A stretch of 64,000 nt of DNA from CAZWDL01 sp964632995 (GTDB taxonomy: Bacteria; Bacteroidota; Bacteroidia; Chitinophagales; Saprospiraceae): positions 16,202-80,201 of the forward strand of contig CAZWDL010000015.1 of the NCBI GenBank assembly GCA_964632995.1, in the 5' to 3' direction. Shown here piece after piece: positions 44,739 through 55,200 of this stretch; positions within the stretch are counted from its first letter, which is position 1; every line of letters starts with the position of its first letter. The translations under genes and the position numbers were made by a program. Under the pieces are notes generated by a model. The model saw only the letters and a program-made list of their open reading frames with translations, was not told the DNA's origin and made no database searches.

Positions 44739-47018
44739 ATGATAAAACAAGCTTTTCAAACCAGCAGAGTCTTAAAGGAAGAAAAACTGGAGGCCGATCT
44801 GGTTATTGTAGGGGGAGGAATGTCGGGCGTTTGTTGCGCCCTGACAGCTGCCAGAGCGGGCGCCAGGGTGGTGTTGGTGCAGGACCGTCCGGTACTCGGT
44901 GGGAATGCCTCCAGCGAGATTCGCCTCTGGATACTGGGGGCTACTTCCCATATGGGGAATAATAACCGCTGGGCCCGGGAGGGTGGAGTGATCGATGAAA
45001 TTCTGGTGGAAAACCTGTACCGTAACAAAGAAGGGAACCCACTCATTCTGGATACTATTTTGCTGGAAAAGGTGAGCGAAGAATCGAATATTACCTTTTT
45101 GCTCAACACTATGGTTTACGAAATAGAGAAATCAGGTGATCACAAAATCACCAAGGTTATCGGTTTCTGCAGCCAGAACTCGACCCGGTACGTACTGGAA
45201 GCACCTCTATTTTGCGATGCTTCGGGGGATGGTATCGTCTCTTTCCTCTCCGGCGCCGCTTTCCGGATGGGTGCGGAAGATAAAGAGGAATTCGACGAAG
45301 GCTTTGCTCCCGATGTAGAAGATTACGGCGAGTTGCTCGGCCACTCTATTTACTTTTACACCAAGGATACCGGCCAGCCGGTTCGTTTCGTAGCGCCTTC
45401 CTACGCGATCGACAACGTCGGAGAACTGCCTCGCATCCGGAATTACCAGTTGCAGGATGACGGGTGTCGGCTGTGGTGGGTAGAGTACGGAGGGCGGCTC
45501 GATACCGTCCATCAGTCGGAAGAGATAAAATGGGAGTTATGGCGGGTGATCTACGGCATTTGGGACTATGTCAAGAATAGCGGTGATTTCCCGGAATCGG
45601 AAACCCTCACCCTGGAGTGGGTGGGAACAGTACCGGGCAAACGGGAAAGCCGGCGATTCGAAGGCGAATATATGCTCATCCAAAAAGATGTAGTACAACA
45701 ACGGAAACACTACGATGCCGTAGCTTTCGGTGGCTGGTCCCTTGATTTACATCCTGCGGACGGTGTCTACAGCGATCAGCCGGGCTGCAATCAGTGGCAT
45801 TCCAAAGGGGTTTATCAGATTCCTTACCGCTGCTACTACAGCAAGGATATCGACAACCTCTTTTTTGCCGGTCGCATTATCAGTACCTCTCACGTGGCTT
45901 TCGGCTCTTCCCGCGTGATGGCTACCTGCGCACACGGTGCTCAGGCCGTAGGTATGGCGGCGGCCCTGGCGGCGCCCAGGGGCTGGATGCCGCGTGATCT
46001 GGCCGATCCCGACCGGATCGGGCTGTTGCAGCAGGAACTCAATAAACGCGGGCAAAGCATTCCCTTGATCCCTTATCGCGATGCCGCCAACCTGGTTAAT
46101 GAAGCCGGCCTGACGGCCGATAGCGAATTGATACTGGCGGAAATTCCCTTTGACGGACCCTGGATACCGCTCGATAATGCTGCTGCACAAATGCTGCCGC
46201 TGACACCGGAAACGCCGCATCATTTCCGGGTTTCCGTCAAGGCCGGCGTGCCCACTCAATTGGAGGTGGAATTGCGCACTAGCTCCAAGGTGCAAAACCA
46301 TACTCCTGATGTTACCCTGGAAAGAAAAACAATTCAACTAAAGGCCGGGGAACAGGAGGTGACTCTCCCCTTTGAGGCTACTTTATCCAAGAAAAAATAT
46401 GCTTTCCTTTGCTTCATGGCCAATCCGGATGTGGAAATCAGAGGGTCTGAAATGAGATGCAGCGGTATCCTATCGGTATTTAATAAAACTAATAAGGCCG
46501 TTTCTAATTACGGCAAGCAAGAACCACCAGAAGAATTAGGCATTGATAGCTTTGAATTTTGGACTCCTCACCGGCGGCCTAAGGGGCACAACATCGCGAT
46601 GCATATCGAACCGGGTATTCCCGGCTTCGGCCCGGAAAACCTGAACAATGGCATGGTCCGGCCGGAGAGAAACCCGAATGCCTATCTGGCGGATCCGGCC
46701 GCCAAAACCGCTACCATCGATCTTAGATGGGGAACAAAGAAAATGATCCGGGAAATCGTGCTCTTTTTCGATACGGACTACGACCACCCAATGGAATCAG
46801 CATTGCAGGGGCATCCCGAGTCTGTCATCCCTTTTTGCGTCCGGAATTATGAGGTAAGGAATTGTGGGAAAACGACGCTGTTTTCCGTCGAAGAAAATCA
46901 TCAGACCATCAACCGATTCGAATTGGAAACCCCTGTGGAGACTGACCATCTTCAATTGATCTTGCACCGGCCGCAGCCGAATGTACCAATAGCCTTATTC
47001 GAAGTTATGTGTTTTTAA
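44739..47018 (+). CDS. cytoplasmic FAD-dependent oxidoreductase
   Basis: A 759-residue flavoprotein of the same PF12831-type family as the exported one at 40007. No signal peptide; GGGMSG is at 25-30, VLGGNASSEIRLWILGATSH at 52-71, FCDASGDGIVSFLSG at about 158-172 and NLFFAGRIISTSHVAFGSS at about 380-400. Residues 640-759 form a discoidin-like beta-sandwich (GPENLNNGMVRPERNP, DLRWGTKKMIREIVLFF). The absence of a signal peptide while the paralog has one indicates that related oxidations take place on both sides of the inner membrane. It is 7 bases downstream of the symporter gene. The substrate is unknown. Confidence 0.85.
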   Translation: MIKQAFQTSRVLKEEKLEADLVIVGGGMSGVCCALTAARAGARVVLVQDRPVLGGNASSEIRLWILGATSHMGNNNRWAREGGVIDEILVENLYRNKEGNPLILDTILLEKVSEESNITFLLNTMVYEIEKSGDHKITKVIGFCSQNSTRYVLEAPLFCDASGDGIVSFLSGAAFRMGAEDKEEFDEGFAPDVEDYGELLGHSIYFYTKDTGQPVRFVAPSYAIDNVGELPRIRNYQLQDDGCRLWWVEYGGRLDTVHQSEEIKWELWRVIYGIWDYVKNSGDFPESETLTLEWVGTVPGKRESRRFEGEYMLIQKDVVQQRKHYDAVAFGGWSLDLHPADGVYSDQPGCNQWHSKGVYQIPYRCYYSKDIDNLFFAGRIISTSHVAFGSSRVMATCAHGAQAVGMAAALAAPRGWMPRDLADPDRIGLLQQELNKRGQSIPLIPYRDAANLVNEAGLTADSELILAEIPFDGPWIPLDNAAAQMLPLTPETPHHFRVSVKAGVPTQLEVELRTSSKVQNHTPDVTLERKTIQLKAGEQEVTLPFEATLSKKKYAFLCFMANPDVEIRGSEMRCSGILSVFNKTNKAVSNYGKQEPPEELGIDSFEFWTPHRRPKGHNIAMHIEPGIPGFGPENLNNGMVRPERNPNAYLADPAAKTATIDLRWGTKKMIREIVLFFDTDYDHPMESALQGHPESVIPFCVRNYEVRNCGKTTLFSVEENHQTINRFELETPVETDHLQLILHRPQPNVPIALFEVMCF

Positions 47019-47075
47019 AATTGCTTTGCAGCACTATACTATGCTTACTGCAATACATTAAATCAGCATTCACCT

Positions 47076-49379
47076 ATGAAAACCCTCCACAAAAACAGTC
47101 CCATATTATTCCGGACTTTTAGCTTTATGCTCCTGCTTTGCACCGTGTTTCTGTTTCAATGTCAACAACCGGGCGGACCTTTTACGGTCTCGGAAACGGA
47201 AGAACAGATCGATATCGGTACAGACTACTATTCGCTTCAAATCGTGAAAGAAGGGTTCAGGTTTCAATTCCTGGGGCCAGATGGGGAAGTAGTTGCGCCC
47301 GCACATGCCACATCCGGTTTACAGATTGGACGAGATGGCGAAGGAACCACTGATATCCGTATGACGAGCCTGGTCGAAACGGGCGACGATTATCTGTGGC
47401 TGAAGTTGGAAACGACGGAGGGCCTGGCCACGACCGTGAAGATCTGGCCTCAGCCGCACGTCGTTAAAATGAAAGTAGAGCCGGAGACGGATGGAAAGTA
47501 TACCATCGTCGCCCGCACCGGCGGGTTGGGACCCGCTTACGGTATGGGGGATCATGCAGCCTTTGGTCCGGGTAGGACGGGTCTGGTTCTGGAGAACTTC
47601 GTCCGGGATACTTTGGAGATTAATAATGGCGTAGATCGCATGGTCAGTAACTTCGTCATCTTCCCAAAACAGGGCTTTGCTACGGTCAATATGGAGCCGG
47701 GAACGAAGCTGATCCGGATCACGGAGGACGAAAATGCACAGGGAGCCCGCGGCGTCCGCTCGATGCCTGACCTTTATTACTTCATTGGCTCGCCGAAAGA
47801 AATCTACGAATCTTTTTTGTCCGCCCGCAATGAGGAAGGCTACCTCGTTTACAAACCCAAACCCGATTGGTTTGGAGTAGGCTGGGAGGCTTTCGGCGCC
47901 CTGGCCTGGATGACCAATCAGAAAACCGTAACCGAAAATGTGGACAAATACCTGGAGTACGGTTATCCCCTGAGCTGGATGGTAGTAGGTTCCGGCTTCT
48001 GGCCAAGAGGCCAGGGAGAGTTTGACGAACATGGAACGCCCTACAGCTCGGAGTCGGCCTCCGAAGAGGCCAGGAAACTGCAGGCTACTACCAGTTTTGG
48101 CATGTGGGATCCTCAGCTATATCCCGATCCCAAAGGACTGACCGATCATTTCCATGAACAGGGCTTGATTTTCACCATCGGCCTGCGTATCGGATTTATC
48201 CCCGGCGGCCCATTCACGGACGAAGGCCTGGAAAAAGACTATTTCCTGAAAAATGAGGAAGGTGAAGCCGAGCTTTTCAACATTGGTTTTCCCCGTGTTC
48301 CCATTCATCTGCTGGATACGAAAAATCCCGCCGCGGTAGACTGGTACGTAGATTTGTGTGAGAAATGGGCCGAGTACGGCGTAGACGGCTATAAGGAAGA
48401 TCTGTTCGGCTGGCCTCTGCATCTTCCGGACGACTTGATCGATCCGGTCAACCGGGACTTGATGGAGAAAGGGGTATATATCATGGGCAGAAACAATTAT
48501 CTCGGCTCACCAGCCGATATTCACCGCTATAACGACTTCAATTACAACCAATCACAGGATCGCGGGCCCATCAACGGACTGGCTTACGCCTTTTCCGGCT
48601 TTCCCTACGTTTATCCCGATATCGTGGGCGGCACCGGACTGGCAACCGGACGTTTCGGGGAGGAACCCAGGGAAAAACTCAAACACTATCTGATTCGCTA
48701 CGCGCAATACGCCGCGCTGAATCCTTCTATGGCTTTTGGTTACGGCCCCTGGAATTTTGATGAAGAAACCAATTCGCTCTGTCTGGAGGCGGCCCGGTTG
48801 CACCACCGGCTGGTCCCCTACATCTACAGTAACGCAATCCGGGCCTACGAAACCGGTTTTCCTTATACGATGATTCCCTTGCCATTGGCCTATCCGGAGG
48901 ATCCCCAAGTCTACGGACTGGCAGACACGACTCGCCGCAGCTACGAGTGGATGATCGGAGAATCACTGCTTGCCGCGCCCTTGTACGGCGATGATTACAA
49001 CCGGTCTTTTTCCCGCGATATCTATTTGCCGGAAGGCAAATGGATGGATTACGATGACGGTGAGGTCTATGAAGGTCCCACTATGCTGGAAAATTTCTCC
49101 ATCCCCATTGATAAGACCCCGCTCTTTGTAGGCGGTAACGGATTCGTGGTGGAGAGAAAAGGCGGTCAGCTGGTCGGCCGCATTTACCCAATTGCTCAAA
49201 AAGCCGAAGTAGCGTTCTGGCATACCGACGGAGAAACAATAAGCAACATCAGTATCGACGTCAAAGACTGGGAGCAGCTGGTCGTGGAAACATCTGACGG
49301 GGAAGCTGTCGAAAATGAATTGGTGCGTTTCGCCCACGAATTTATTCTGGAACCGGGAAAGAACTATCGTATCCGATGA
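47076..49379 (+). CDS. GH31 alpha-glycosidase lipoprotein
   Basis: A 767-residue family-31 glycosidase. Lipobox FLFQC (Cys29) makes it a lipoprotein of the periplasm or surface. An N-terminal beta-sandwich (about 35-250) is followed by the catalytic barrel: WGVGWEAFGAL-like PDWFGVGWEAFG, SWMVVGSGFWPRGQGEF, and the nucleophile motif YGVDGYKEDLFGW with D442. IHRYNDFNYNQSQDRGP holds the expected acid/base aspartate, and SGFPYVYPDIVGGTGLATG follows. Family activities include alpha-glucosidase, alpha-xylosidase and alpha-galactosidase; sulfoquinovosidase is also GH31. The last bases overlap the next gene by 4 bases (ATGA), so the two are translationally coupled. Confidence 0.9.
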   Translation: MKTLHKNSPILFRTFSFMLLLCTVFLFQCQQPGGPFTVSETEEQIDIGTDYYSLQIVKEGFRFQFLGPDGEVVAPAHATSGLQIGRDGEGTTDIRMTSLVETGDDYLWLKLETTEGLATTVKIWPQPHVVKMKVEPETDGKYTIVARTGGLGPAYGMGDHAAFGPGRTGLVLENFVRDTLEINNGVDRMVSNFVIFPKQGFATVNMEPGTKLIRITEDENAQGARGVRSMPDLYYFIGSPKEIYESFLSARNEEGYLVYKPKPDWFGVGWEAFGALAWMTNQKTVTENVDKYLEYGYPLSWMVVGSGFWPRGQGEFDEHGTPYSSESASEEARKLQATTSFGMWDPQLYPDPKGLTDHFHEQGLIFTIGLRIGFIPGGPFTDEGLEKDYFLKNEEGEAELFNIGFPRVPIHLLDTKNPAAVDWYVDLCEKWAEYGVDGYKEDLFGWPLHLPDDLIDPVNRDLMEKGVYIMGRNNYLGSPADIHRYNDFNYNQSQDRGPINGLAYAFSGFPYVYPDIVGGTGLATGRFGEEPREKLKHYLIRYAQYAALNPSMAFGYGPWNFDEETNSLCLEAARLHHRLVPYIYSNAIRAYETGFPYTMIPLPLAYPEDPQVYGLADTTRRSYEWMIGESLLAAPLYGDDYNRSFSRDIYLPEGKWMDYDDGEVYEGPTMLENFSIPIDKTPLFVGGNGFVVERKGGQLVGRIYPIAQKAEVAFWHTDGETISNISIDVKDWEQLVVETSDGEAVENELVRFAHEFILEPGKNYRIR

Positions 49380-52267
49380 AGAGAACACTTCTGAAGAATA
49401 AAACTTGGGTTTTGATTTTGCTGGTATTCCTGACAGGATGTGATATTAACACTGAGGATCCTGTAGAGCGAGGATGGAAAGCGAGGATTAAAGAGAAGGG
49501 CTTGCGCCTTACCCTGACCGAGACCGGGCGAAGCGTCGTATTTCATCCTCACTTTACCATTCTGGTCCAGCGTGAGAACCCCAATTTGGCATTACGTCCT
49601 GGAAATATCCCCGGCGTACGGTACAATGTTCCTACTTGGGAAAACCCCAATCTCGATATTGAGGACTACTTGGGCGCCCGTGCTCGTGATGAGGCACAGG
49701 TTGGAGACGGCTTTAACGACCGGGTTTTGGAAGGAAACGTAGAAAAACGCACAGCGAACGTCTTCCGGGCTGGAAAAAAGATAGAATTAACGCCAAAGGG
49801 CAGCCGGATAGAGGGTAATCGTATTTTTTATGAGTTTTCGGAACAGGAAGCGTTCCTTTTTTCAGCGAGCATCGAATTTAATGATTCCTTGCCTTTTCCC
49901 CGCTTGAGTTTTGAGTTGAAGCCGAAACAAGGCGGTTACTTCTCCGTGGGTTACACCGGGGCTCCCGCTTATGATCCCGAACGCGTCGACGCCATCTGGC
50001 AGCCCCTCCTCTGGCAGGAAAGGCGCTTTCCTCATCAATCCTTTCTTACGCTTGCCTACCGTTGTCCGTTGCCTACTACGCTTACTTGTCAGAACGGGCA
50101 GTGCGTAGGCGTGGTGGCAGATCCAGAAGAATTTCCTTTTATGCCTTTGCCTTTGGCGGATAACAGCCGCTTTGGCGTCGTATTGCGTTCCGAAACAGGG
50201 GAAGCGCGTCCGGCGTTATTTGCACCCGTGATGGGCGGCTCCGGCTCCTTGATGGAACCTGGTGATCCGTTCCAATTCCGTATGTATCTGTATGCCGGCG
50301 CCGGCACAGATACGGATGCGTATGAGGAGGTTGCCTCCCGGATTTATCAATTTCGGGATTATAGGAACAACGCCTTGGGACCGCTTAATACAGCGCTGGA
50401 TAATATGATTGATTATGGAATGAGCGAGTACAGCTGGTACATCGACAGTTTGAAAGGATGCGCTTATTCTACCGACGTGCCGGGAGCGGTGAAAAATGTA
50501 TCCGGCCTGAATCCGCTACAGGTGGCCCTGATAACGGACCGCGAGGATATTTATTGGGAGCGCGCCTATCCCATTATGGAGTATTTGCTTTCCCGCGAGA
50601 AGTTTCTCTTTTCACTGGATCCGGAACAGAAGATTCAGCATCCTTCCCGGGCTATGCGGGGACCGGCGGCGCCGCTTTCTGAGCTGACTACCCTCTACAA
50701 TATTTCTGGGAAAAAGAGTTCGGCATTGCTGTCGTTGGCGAAAGAAGAGTACGGCAAGGACCGGGCCCGGAATCTTGATAATGTGGAAAGAGGGGATCGC
50801 TGGCAGAATGCCCTGGCCCTATACGAGGCAACGGAAGACCGGGCCTATCTCAAACGCGCAGTGGCCGGGGCGCATGCTTATTTAACTGAGCGGCGGGAAT
50901 CCTTCATCAAAGATTTTACGACGGAAGAAACCGATTATTTTTTCTGGACCGCATTCACCAATGACTGGATAAACCTTCTGCGCTTGTACGAGGAGACCGG
51001 GGATCGCGAATTGCTGGAAGCGGCTCACGAAGGAGCTCGCCACTATACCCAATTTGTTTGGTTGAGCCCACGTATTCCACAAACCGGTATTTTGGTGAAT
51101 GAAGGCGGTCAGGCGCCCCTGTACTGGTATCTAAAAAGCAAAGGACATTTGCCGATGCCTGCTCCGGAGGAAGAAGTTCCGGCCTGGCGTTTGTCTGCGA
51201 TCGGCTTGACCCCGGAATCTTCCAGCACTTGTAATGGTCACCGGGGAATATTTATGGCAAATTATGCACCCTGGATGTTGCGGCTAGCCGAATACATGGA
51301 AGACGATTTCCTGAAGGCGGTTGCCCGTTCCGCAATTATCGGGCGTTATACCAATTTTCCAGGGTATCACATCAACACAGCCCGGACGACCGTCTATGAA
51401 AAGCCGGATTACCCGCTCCGGCCTCATAAAGAATTAAGCGTCAATTCTTTTCACTACAATCATATCTGGCCCCATATGAGTATTCTGGTTGACTACCTGG
51501 CAACCGATGCTTTTCTGAAATCCGGTGGGGCTATCGATTTCCCGGGAGACTTTATCGAAGGATACGCTTACCTCCAAAGTCGTTTTTACGGTCATCAACC
51601 GGGACGTTTTTTTGATGTGGAAGAGGCCTGGCTTTGGATGCCTCAAGGCTTATTGACGACAAGCTCCGGACAATTGAATTATCTCTCCGCACGCAGCGAA
51701 GACGGTCTTCTGTTAGCTTTCATGAATCAAAGCAGCGAAGAAGTTTCTTCGGTTATTCAACTCGATGAGAATGTTGTACCCCTCGATAGGAACAAGTCCT
51801 ATGCTCTCGAAATATGGAAAAACGATGGGAGATCAAACCTGGGGAAGATGGAAGCTGGCGCTTTTTCTATTGAAGTTCCGGCCGAAGGAATGGTAGCCGT
51901 ATTGATCAAAGGATTGGAGATAACCCCTCGGTTTCAGCAAAAGCTTCAGGGAAGTACAAACAATATGAGCTGGAGGACTGATTATCTGGAGGGTAAAGTC
52001 GGAGATAGCCGGTTTTTAATGCTCAACCCAGGTATCGATCTGCAGACGGCTTATTTCTATTTGCGGGAGGATGATAATTTGTGGCGCTCTGTTGAAATAG
52101 AATATGAAATAGACGACCGGGGGATAAAAAAGTTGACGGATCGGGCTTACCCGTTCGAGTTCACCATTGATCTGCCCGCCGATGCCGCAAAGGTAGCCGC
52201 CCGGGTAATCGGCCAAAAGCATGATGGAAAAACAGAAACTGGACAATGGCTTCTCTTGGAAAAGTAG
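49376..52267 (+). CDS. 963-residue lipoprotein of unrecognised family, glycosidase-like architecture
   Basis: I do not recognise the family. A type II signal peptide ends in LTGC (Cys22). Residues about 40-320 look like beta-sandwich (VVFHPHFTILVQRENPN, SIEFNDSLPFPRLSFELKPK). About 330-720 is helix-rich with repeated ExT-G-DRE/YLKRAVAGAHAYLTE pairs, the pattern of an (alpha/alpha)6 toroid used by many glycoside hydrolases and polysaccharide lyases; conserved-looking acidic and aromatic residues cluster at TEETDYFFWTAFTNDWIN and HINTARTTVYEKPDY. Residues 740-960 are beta-rich again. It is translationally coupled to the GH31 gene (4-base overlap), so the two very likely act on the same glycan. 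A new carbohydrate-active family is a reasonable hypothesis. Confidence 0.75.
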   Translation: MKRTLLKNKTWVLILLVFLTGCDINTEDPVERGWKARIKEKGLRLTLTETGRSVVFHPHFTILVQRENPNLALRPGNIPGVRYNVPTWENPNLDIEDYLGARARDEAQVGDGFNDRVLEGNVEKRTANVFRAGKKIELTPKGSRIEGNRIFYEFSEQEAFLFSASIEFNDSLPFPRLSFELKPKQGGYFSVGYTGAPAYDPERVDAIWQPLLWQERRFPHQSFLTLAYRCPLPTTLTCQNGQCVGVVADPEEFPFMPLPLADNSRFGVVLRSETGEARPALFAPVMGGSGSLMEPGDPFQFRMYLYAGAGTDTDAYEEVASRIYQFRDYRNNALGPLNTALDNMIDYGMSEYSWYIDSLKGCAYSTDVPGAVKNVSGLNPLQVALITDREDIYWERAYPIMEYLLSREKFLFSLDPEQKIQHPSRAMRGPAAPLSELTTLYNISGKKSSALLSLAKEEYGKDRARNLDNVERGDRWQNALALYEATEDRAYLKRAVAGAHAYLTERRESFIKDFTTEETDYFFWTAFTNDWINLLRLYEETGDRELLEAAHEGARHYTQFVWLSPRIPQTGILVNEGGQAPLYWYLKSKGHLPMPAPEEEVPAWRLSAIGLTPESSSTCNGHRGIFMANYAPWMLRLAEYMEDDFLKAVARSAIIGRYTNFPGYHINTARTTVYEKPDYPLRPHKELSVNSFHYNHIWPHMSILVDYLATDAFLKSGGAIDFPGDFIEGYAYLQSRFYGHQPGRFFDVEEAWLWMPQGLLTTSSGQLNYLSARSEDGLLLAFMNQSSEEVSSVIQLDENVVPLDRNKSYALEIWKNDGRSNLGKMEAGAFSIEVPAEGMVAVLIKGLEITPRFQQKLQGSTNNMSWRTDYLEGKVGDSRFLMLNPGIDLQTAYFYLREDDNLWRSVEIEYEIDDRGIKKLTDRAYPFEFTIDLPADAAKVAARVIGQKHDGKTETGQWLLLEK

Positions 52268-52285
52268 AAAAATCAGTGAATTACA

Positions 52286-55200
52286 ATGGGAAAGCGCAAT
52301 ATGGAAGTAAAAGCCTGGGAAGAGACCGTCATAATCCCCACCTATGAGGTCGGAGAACCGGAGAAAAACCCGATGTTTCTGGAGCAGCGCGTGTACCAGG
52401 GTAGTTCGGGAGTGGTGTATCCCTTGCCGGTCATTGAATCCATTGCCGATGACAAGCAGGACAAACCCTGGCAGGCCGTTTTTCTGGAGAATACCTACCT
52501 AAAGGTCATGATCCTGCCGCAACTAGGCGGCCGGGTGCAGATGGCATACGATAAAGTCAAGCAACGGCACTTCATTTACTACAACGAAGTGATCAAACCG
52601 GCGCTGGTGGGCCTGACCGGCCCCTGGATATCCGGGGGGATCGAATTCAACTGGCCACAGCATCACCGCCCCAGCACCTATGATCCGGTGGATTATGTAA
52701 TTGAAGAAAATCCGGACGGCAGCCGTACCGTCTGGTGCAGCGAGATCGACCGCATGTACCGCACCAAGGGAATGGCCGGCTTTACGCTCTACCCGGATAA
52801 GGCCTATTTAGAGGTGAAGGCCAGGCTCTACAACCGGACTCCGCTGCCGCAGACCTTCCTGTGGTGGGCCAATCCGGCGGTCCGCGTCAATGAGCACTAC
52901 CGGTCGGTATTCCCGCCCGATGTGCACGCGGTATTCGACCACGGCCGGCGCGATGTCTCTGCTTTTCCCATTGCCAAAGGAACCTACTATAAAGTAGACT
53001 ACTCAGCAGGTGTAGACATTTCCCGCTACAAGAATATCCCGGTGCCGACCTCCTACATGGCCGTCAATTCCCAATACGACTTTCTGGGCGGCTACGAACA
53101 TGATACTCAAGGGGGGATAATACACGTGGCCAATCGCCATATCGCGCCCGGCAAGAAACAGTGGACCTGGGGCAATGGCGATTTCGGTCATGCCTGGGAC
53201 CGCAACCTGACCGACGCCAACGGCCCCTACGCCGAACTCATGTGCGGCGTGTACACCGATAATCAACCGGATTTTGCCTGGCTGATGCCTTACGAAGAAA
53301 AGTCTTTCAGTCAATATTTCATGCCTTACAACGAGCTGGGGTTGGTGAAGAACGCCTCGAAGAATGCCCTGCTTAATATGGAGATCAATGACAACCGGGT
53401 GATCTTGCAGTGGCTGACTACAACGGAATATCCGAACGCCACGGTTCAGCTGTTTCACCATGAGCGGGAACTGATATCGGAATGCAAAGATCTGCAGCCC
53501 CAACACGCGTATAAAATTTCTTTCGATCTGAATGAGCGCGTTCACTTACACGAGCTTTACGCCGTCGTCAAAGATGCGGAGGGCAAAATACTGATCGACT
53601 GGAGACCCGAAGCGCCGGCGGAGCGATCCGTTCCCGAGCCCGCTAAAGCGGCAAAACGGCCGACGGAGATCGCCCGTCTGGAAGAATTGTACCTGACCGG
53701 CTTGCACCTGGAGCAATACCGCCACGCGACCTACCGGCCCGAAGATTATTACGAAGAAGCGCTCCGGCGGGAGCCCGAACATGCCGCCTGTAATAAGGCG
53801 ACGGGATTACTCCTGCTGCGGCGCGGCGAATTCGTCCGGGCCGCCCGCTATTTTAAAAGGGCTGGCGACACCCTGACTCAACGCAATCCAAATCCCATCG
53901 ACGGAGAGGCTTTTTTCTACCTGGGACAAACTCTTGAGCGACAAGGAAAATACGAGGAGGCCTTCGACGCATACTACAAAGCCACCTGGAGCGCCTATTG
54001 TATGGATACGGGGTATTTCCATCTGGCGCGACTGGCGGCCCGCCGGTCTTCTTGGATGGAGGCGCTCGACCTGGTCGACCGATCGCTGCAGCGTAATTGG
54101 AATCATCACAAGGCGCGTCACCTGAAAGTCTACCTGTTAAGGCAACTGAATAGGGGAGAGGAGGCCGGCGCACTGGCCGGAGCTTCGCTTCAACTCGATC
54201 CTTTCAATGCCGGAATACGGTTCGAACAGTACCGGCAAAACAAAAAAACGGATCGGCTGGACGGCCTGAAGAAACTGCTTCGGGGCAATATCCACGCTTA
54301 TCTCGAATTCGCTCTGGATTATGCCGCCTTCGGCGCCTACGCGGAGGCCGTCCGGTTGCTGGATATTGGAATGGCGGAGCAAAAGGGCCCCGCTTATCCG
54401 ATGGCCCTCTATTTCAAAGCCTGGTTCACCGAACAGTTGGGACATTCCGCAGATCGGCTGTATGAGGCGGCCGCAGAGGCCGACCCCTTCCTTTGTTTTC
54501 CCAACCGTCTGGAGGAAATGCAGGTTCTGGAAGTCGCCGTCGACAAAAATCCTAGTGATGGGAAAGCGCCTTACTATCTGGGCAACTTCTACTACCATCA
54601 TCGCCGCTATGAGGAGGCGCTCCGGTGTTGGGAAACTGCCGTTGCCATAGCCGCCGGCTTTCCGACGTTGCACCGGAACCTGGCGCTGGCCTACTACAAC
54701 AAACTGGGAGCCTCGCAAAAAGCCCTGATCCATATGGAGAAAGCCTTCCAATTGGACCAAAGCGACGCCAGACTTTTACTGGAACTGGATCAGCTGCACC
54801 AAAAGCATAATACCGATCTGTCCTGGCGATGGTCCAGACTGGAGCAACACGCCGGCCTGGTGGAACAACGGGATGATCTGTATATCGAGCGCATCGCGCT
54901 GTTGAACTTACTGGGGAAGCACCAACGGGCCTATGATTTGATCAGCAAAAGACACTTTCACCCTTGGGAAGGTGGAGAAGGAACCGTAACCGGGCAGTAT
55001 GTGACGGCGTTGATCGAATTGGGGAAAGCGGCCTTACGGGAGAAAGACCTGGTTCGGAGCGTCGAGTGCTTTACCCGGGCGCTTACCTACCCGCCGAACC
55101 TGGGAGAAGGCAAGCTTTTCTTTGCCCAGGACAACGATATTTATTTCTGGCTAGGGCTTGTCCATGCCCAGGCCGGTGATCCCGAAAAAGCCCACCAATA

